From Rickettsia australis str. Phillips (lineage in GTDB: Bacteria; Pseudomonadota; Alphaproteobacteria; Rickettsiales; Rickettsiaceae): DNA of 35,688 nt. Positions within the stretch are counted from its first letter, which is position 1. Each line of letters starts with the position of its first letter. A model generated the notes under the pieces. It did not search any database and was not told where the DNA came from. It was given only the letters and a program-made list of their open reading frames with translations. A program made the translations under genes and the position numbers. The stretch spans positions 1 to 35,688 of the forward strand of contig NZ_AKVZ01000012.1 in assembly GCF_000273745.1 (NCBI RefSeq), written 5' to 3'. Positions 32,808 to 35,688 of the stretch are shown here, piece by piece.

Positions 32808-33587
32808 ATGAATAATAACTTAATAGCTGCTTTAAAAGATTTAATTATTAATACCGGCAAGGTTGCACTAGATATAAAAAAGGTAGGAATATTGACTGAT
32901 ATTAAATCAGATGGGTCAGTAGTCACTAATGCCGATAAGGAAATTAGTAAAATAATTTATCAAACTTTACGAAGCTTAACCTCTCAAATAGCTATAGTAT
33001 GTGAAGAGCAGCCGCTACCTATATTAAGCAGTGATACTTTTTGGTTAATCGATCCTATTGATGGGACACGGAGCTATGTAAACGGTAAAAGTACATATAC
33101 GGTAAATATAGGGCTTATTGAAAACGGTTTTCCAACCATCGGCTTGATATATCACCCTGAAACGGCAAAGCTATATTATACCGATGTAAACGGTCGGTTA
33201 AAAATCGAACAGAATTCTAAAGACATATTTGTTAATCATGAACCTAAACATGAAGAGCTTAATGCGGTAATAGGTTTTTATAATTCAAATAAAGCTACTA
33301 AAGAATTTTTAAGTAAATATTCATTCAGTCAAATAAATGAAATAGGCAGTTCAATTAAATTATGCTTAATTGCTGAAGGGGCAGCTGATATATATCCAAA
33401 ATTCGGTCAAACTATGGAATGGGACATAGCGGCAGGTCATGCTTTAATTAAAGCCGGCGGCGGTAATATTTTAGATACACATGGACAAGAAATTACTTAC
33501 GGTAAAGAAAATTTCGCTAATCCTAATTTTTTCGCCTGCAGTAAATATTGGTTGGAAAAACGTCCAGCCTGTCATACCGTGGTTTGA
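32808..33587 (+). CDS. cysQ: Inositol monophosphatase superfamily phosphatase, CysQ-like, with repeat-derived C-terminus
   Basis: CysQ hydrolyses 3'-phosphoadenosine 5'-phosphate (PAP) to AMP; relatives act on inositol phosphates. The 259-residue protein has the metal sites KSDGSVVTNADKEISKII (first acidic region), CEEQ (Glu), WLIDPIDGTRSYVNG (DPIDGT, metal-binding) and TMEWDIAAGHALIKAGGG (WD.AA..al...aGG), all intact. Size and the PIDGT..Y/F..G context favour CysQ over SuhB. The last residues CHTVV and the TGA stop are encoded by the start of a palindromic repeat (33570 onward), so the original C-terminus was replaced or extended. It converges on mutS with only repeats between. Confidence 0.85.
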   Translation: MNNNLIAALKDLIINTGKVALDIKKVGILTDIKSDGSVVTNADKEISKIIYQTLRSLTSQIAIVCEEQPLPILSSDTFWLIDPIDGTRSYVNGKSTYTVNIGLIENGFPTIGLIYHPETAKLYYTDVNGRLKIEQNSKDIFVNHEPKHEELNAVIGFYNSNKATKEFLSKYSFSQINEIGSSIKLCLIAEGAADIYPKFGQTMEWDIAAGHALIKAGGGNILDTHGQEITYGKENFANPNFFACSKYWLEKRPACHTVV

Positions 33588-33697
33588 CCACGGTATCCAT
33601 TAGAAACATTTGTAGTAGTTAAATATTCCTGGATACCGCGATCAAGTCGCGGTATGACAATACAGACTACTGAATCCATGCTTTTGCAGGAATGACA
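33570..33697. repeat. Full RPE-type repeat plus a partial arm between cysQ and mutS
   Basis: The full element runs 33570-33658 (TGTCATACCGTGGTTTGACC through CGCGATCAAGTCGCGGTATG, then ACA). A partial TGTCATTCC-family arm, CCATGCTTTTGCAGGAATGA then CATC, follows at about 33676-33696. The pair lies at the junction of convergent genes and overlaps the 3' end of cysQ. It is suited to form hairpins in both transcripts. Confidence 0.8.
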
Positions 33698-33699
33698 TC

Positions 33700-35688
33700 T
33701 TAACCCAACTTCTTCAACTCATAAATCAACTCAAGTGCTTCTTTAGGGGATAGTTTATCAGGGTCGATAGTTCTAAATTGTTCATCTAATTTACTTCTTA
33801 TAGTAGTTTTATTAGGTTCAAGATTGAATAAGCTCAAATTATTTGATTCCGTTGATAAAATGTTTTTTCCTTTACCGGTAGAAGTTTTCTCAAATTTAAG
33901 CAGAATCTGCTCAGCTCTGTTTATAACGCTAGCAGGGAGCCCTGCTAAAGCTGCAACATGAATACCGTAAGATCTATCGGCAGCACCTGATATAATATTA
34001 TGTAAAAATAGAATATCTTTACCTGACTCCTCAATGGCAATAGTATAATTTTGCAAAGCCGGCAGGAAATTATTCATAACAGTAAGTTCATGATAGTGCG
34101 TAGCAAACAAGCAGCGACATTTTAGTTTATCATGGATATATTCAAGCACCGACCATGCTATAGATACACCGTCATAAGTGGATGTACCTCTACCTACCTC
34201 ATCCAGTATTATTAGTGAGTTTTTTGTAGATTGAGCAAGAATTGCCGAAGTTTCAAGCATCTCTGCCATAAAGGTTGATTGTCCCTTAATTAAGTCATCA
34301 GCAGCACCTATTCGGCTAAATATTTTATCGACTACCCCTATTTTGGCACTTTTAGCAGGCACAAACGAACCTATTTGAGCAATGATTGTAATAATGGCGT
34401 TTTGACGTAAAAAAGTACTTTTACCTGCCATATTAGGACCGGTAATTAACCAAATACGCTTAAGTTCCGATAAATGACAGTCATTATATACAAAGCTTCT
34501 GCTTTCTAGTTGTAGTACTTTTTCTATCACAGGATGCCGTCCTTTAACGATATCAAAGCTTAAATCATCGGTAAATTCAGGCTTAACATAATTATATTCA
34601 TCAGCGATGTAAGCAAAATTACAAAATACGTCAAGCACGCTTAAGGAGCTTGCAAGCATTCGTAAATAGGCAGCTTTTTCGATTACTTGGCTACAAATAT
34701 CGGCATATAATTCTTTTTCCAAGCTTATTACTAAGGTTTTAGCGTTGACTAACTCGCTTTCAAGCTTTTGTAGTTCAGTAGTAGTGTAACGGACATTATT
34801 AACCGTTGTTTGACGATGAATAAATTTGGGATCAAGGATTTTATTAACATTTTTAGCGGTAATATCGATAAAAAACCCTATAACATTATTATGAGATATT
34901 TTTAAACTGTCTATGCCCGTTTCTTTGCGATATTGATCTTTTAGCTTTTCAATATGTAATTTCCCGTTATTAATTAAATCATGTAATTGAGCTACTTTCG
35001 GATGGTATTCATGTTTTATTATACCTCCGTCATTTAAATTATTCGGTACATCTTCTCTTATGCTCTCGTCTATTAAATGATATAATTCTGCATCGCCTGA
35101 GAGAGGTTTAATAATTTTTTCGATAAAATCAGGTAAATTAAAACCGTAAGCGTCAAAAAATACTCTTTTAATAATCGCTGCAGCTTCCAAGGTATATTTA
35201 ATACTAAGTAAATCACGACCTGAACTTCTGTTCATTGTAATACGTGTTAGACAGCGTTCTATATCACTAGTTTTTTTTAGAAGTTCTCTAATTCTTTGTA
35301 CTATTTCTAAGTTGGAATAAAAGAACTCGGTAATATTTAAACGATGATTTATTTTAACAATGTTGGTTAAAGGACTGGAAAGAAAATTATATAGTAAACG
35401 TCCGCCTTGTTTAGTAACCGTATGATTGATGGTGCTTAGTAAACTTCTGTTCGAGCCGCCTTGTGAGTTTGTTACAATTTCAAGGTTATGTCTAGTAGAG
35501 AAATCAATAGTCATATAGCTATGAAAATTGATAATTCTAGGGATTGGTAAATGAGGAATGTTTTGTTTTTGCGTTAACGATAAATATTCTAGAATGCTGC
35601 CTATGACACAAATTTGACTGCTAGATATCTCACCGATTCCTTTAATATCTTTCATTTTATAAAAGTCTAAAATGATTTTTTCGCATTT
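33700..35688 (-). CDS. mutS: DNA mismatch repair ATPase MutS (5' end outside the window)
   Basis: MutS binds mismatches and recruits MutL. The frame is open to the right edge: codons upstream of the Met at 35655 read K-C-E-K-I-I-L-D-F-Y-K, so the gene continues beyond the window and the first roughly 200-250 residues (mismatch-binding and part of the connector domain) are missing here. What is visible: the connector end, the lever/core (FSTRHNLEIVTNSQGGSNRS, TKQGGRLLYNFLSSPLTN), the clamp, and the ATPase with Walker A ITGPNMAGKSTF, Walker B/signature LIILDEVGRGTSTYDG, then LFATHYHEL and the helix-turn-helix dimer end with SYGIHVAALAGLPASVINRA. The C-terminal tail is short. All visible motifs are intact. 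The end is close to the palindromic repeats shared with cysQ. Confidence 0.97.
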   Translation of the reverse strand, partial: KCEKIILDFYKMKDIKGIGEISSSQICVIGSILEYLSLTQKQNIPHLPIPRIINFHSYMTIDFSTRHNLEIVTNSQGGSNRSLLSTINHTVTKQGGRLLYNFLSSPLTNIVKINHRLNITEFFYSNLEIVQRIRELLKKTSDIERCLTRITMNRSSGRDLLSIKYTLEAAAIIKRVFFDAYGFNLPDFIEKIIKPLSGDAELYHLIDESIREDVPNNLNDGGIIKHEYHPKVAQLHDLINNGKLHIEKLKDQYRKETGIDSLKISHNNVIGFFIDITAKNVNKILDPKFIHRQTTVNNVRYTTTELQKLESELVNAKTLVISLEKELYADICSQVIEKAAYLRMLASSLSVLDVFCNFAYIADEYNYVKPEFTDDLSFDIVKGRHPVIEKVLQLESRSFVYNDCHLSELKRIWLITGPNMAGKSTFLRQNAIITIIAQIGSFVPAKSAKIGVVDKIFSRIGAADDLIKGQSTFMAEMLETSAILAQSTKNSLIILDEVGRGTSTYDGVSIAWSVLEYIHDKLKCRCLFATHYHELTVMNNFLPALQNYTIAIEESGKDILFLHNIISGAADRSYGIHVAALAGLPASVINRAEQILLKFEKTSTGKGKNILSTESNNLSLFNLEPNKTTIRSKLDEQFRTIDPDKLSPKEALELIYELKKLG

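Overview
The window is AT-rich chromosomal DNA from an obligate intracellular alphaproteobacterium, almost certainly a Rickettsia species. The evidence is the duplicated VirB8/VirB9-type secretion genes of the Rickettsiales vir homolog (rvh) cluster, an OmpB-like (Sca family) autotransporter beta-domain, tandem DUF2608 genes, many short palindromic repeats of the Rickettsia palindromic element (RPE) type (one inserted in frame inside a gene), and many decaying genes. The density of repeats suggests a spotted-fever-like lineage rather than a typhus-group one, but I cannot name the species.

Layout. (1) 1-3.4 kb: a decayed DUF1016 nuclease gene, then prfB (minus strand, with a programmed +1 frameshift that gives the full-length release factor 2), divergent from lepA. 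(2) 3.6-4.35 kb: tRNA-Asn(GTT), a broken HK97-type phage capsid gene directly behind it, and a broken higA antitoxin gene. (3) 4.4-7.7 kb, minus strand: rodA (elongasome SEDS glycosyltransferase) and ptrB (oligopeptidase B). (4) 7.75-13.35 kb, minus strand: four membrane genes of the Mrp/complex I antiporter superfamily (MrpC/NuoK-like, MrpD-like and two further NuoL/M/N-like subunits), interrupted by a frameshifted vapBC toxin-antitoxin pair. (5) 13.5-22.8 kb: the rvh type IV secretion locus. One rvhB8-rvhB9 pair is on the minus strand. Divergent from it runs rvhB7-rvhB8-rvhB9(short)-rvhB10-rvhB11-rvhD4, followed by a Ppx/GppA phosphatase. (6) 23.0-25.75 kb: a Sca-type autotransporter pseudogene. 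(7) 25.8-30.6 kb: a degenerate mazEF pair, a frameshifted Rpn/PD-(D/E)XK nuclease gene, and a 3.2 kb decayed gene related to the host-specificity (tail fibre/TIM-barrel) protein of alphaproteobacterial gene transfer agents. (8) 30.8-32.5 kb: two overlapping secreted DUF2608 paralogues. (9) 32.8 kb to the right edge: cysQ-like phosphatase converging on mutS, which runs off the window.

How it works together. The intact genes are core functions: translation, cell shape, mismatch repair, a cation/proton antiporter-like membrane system and a type IV secretion machine with an extended VirB10. The rest is a record of reductive evolution: three dead toxin-antitoxin modules, phage and gene-transfer-agent remnants, a dead surface autotransporter, and palindromic repeats that have invaded intergenic spaces, one reading frame, and the 3' ends of two genes, where they now supply the last codons and the stop. 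I see no intact system that is wholly new. The strongest leads are the repeat-derived protein ends, the GTA remnant, the VapBC wedge with its surviving operator-like palindromes, and the enlarged VirB10 antenna region.
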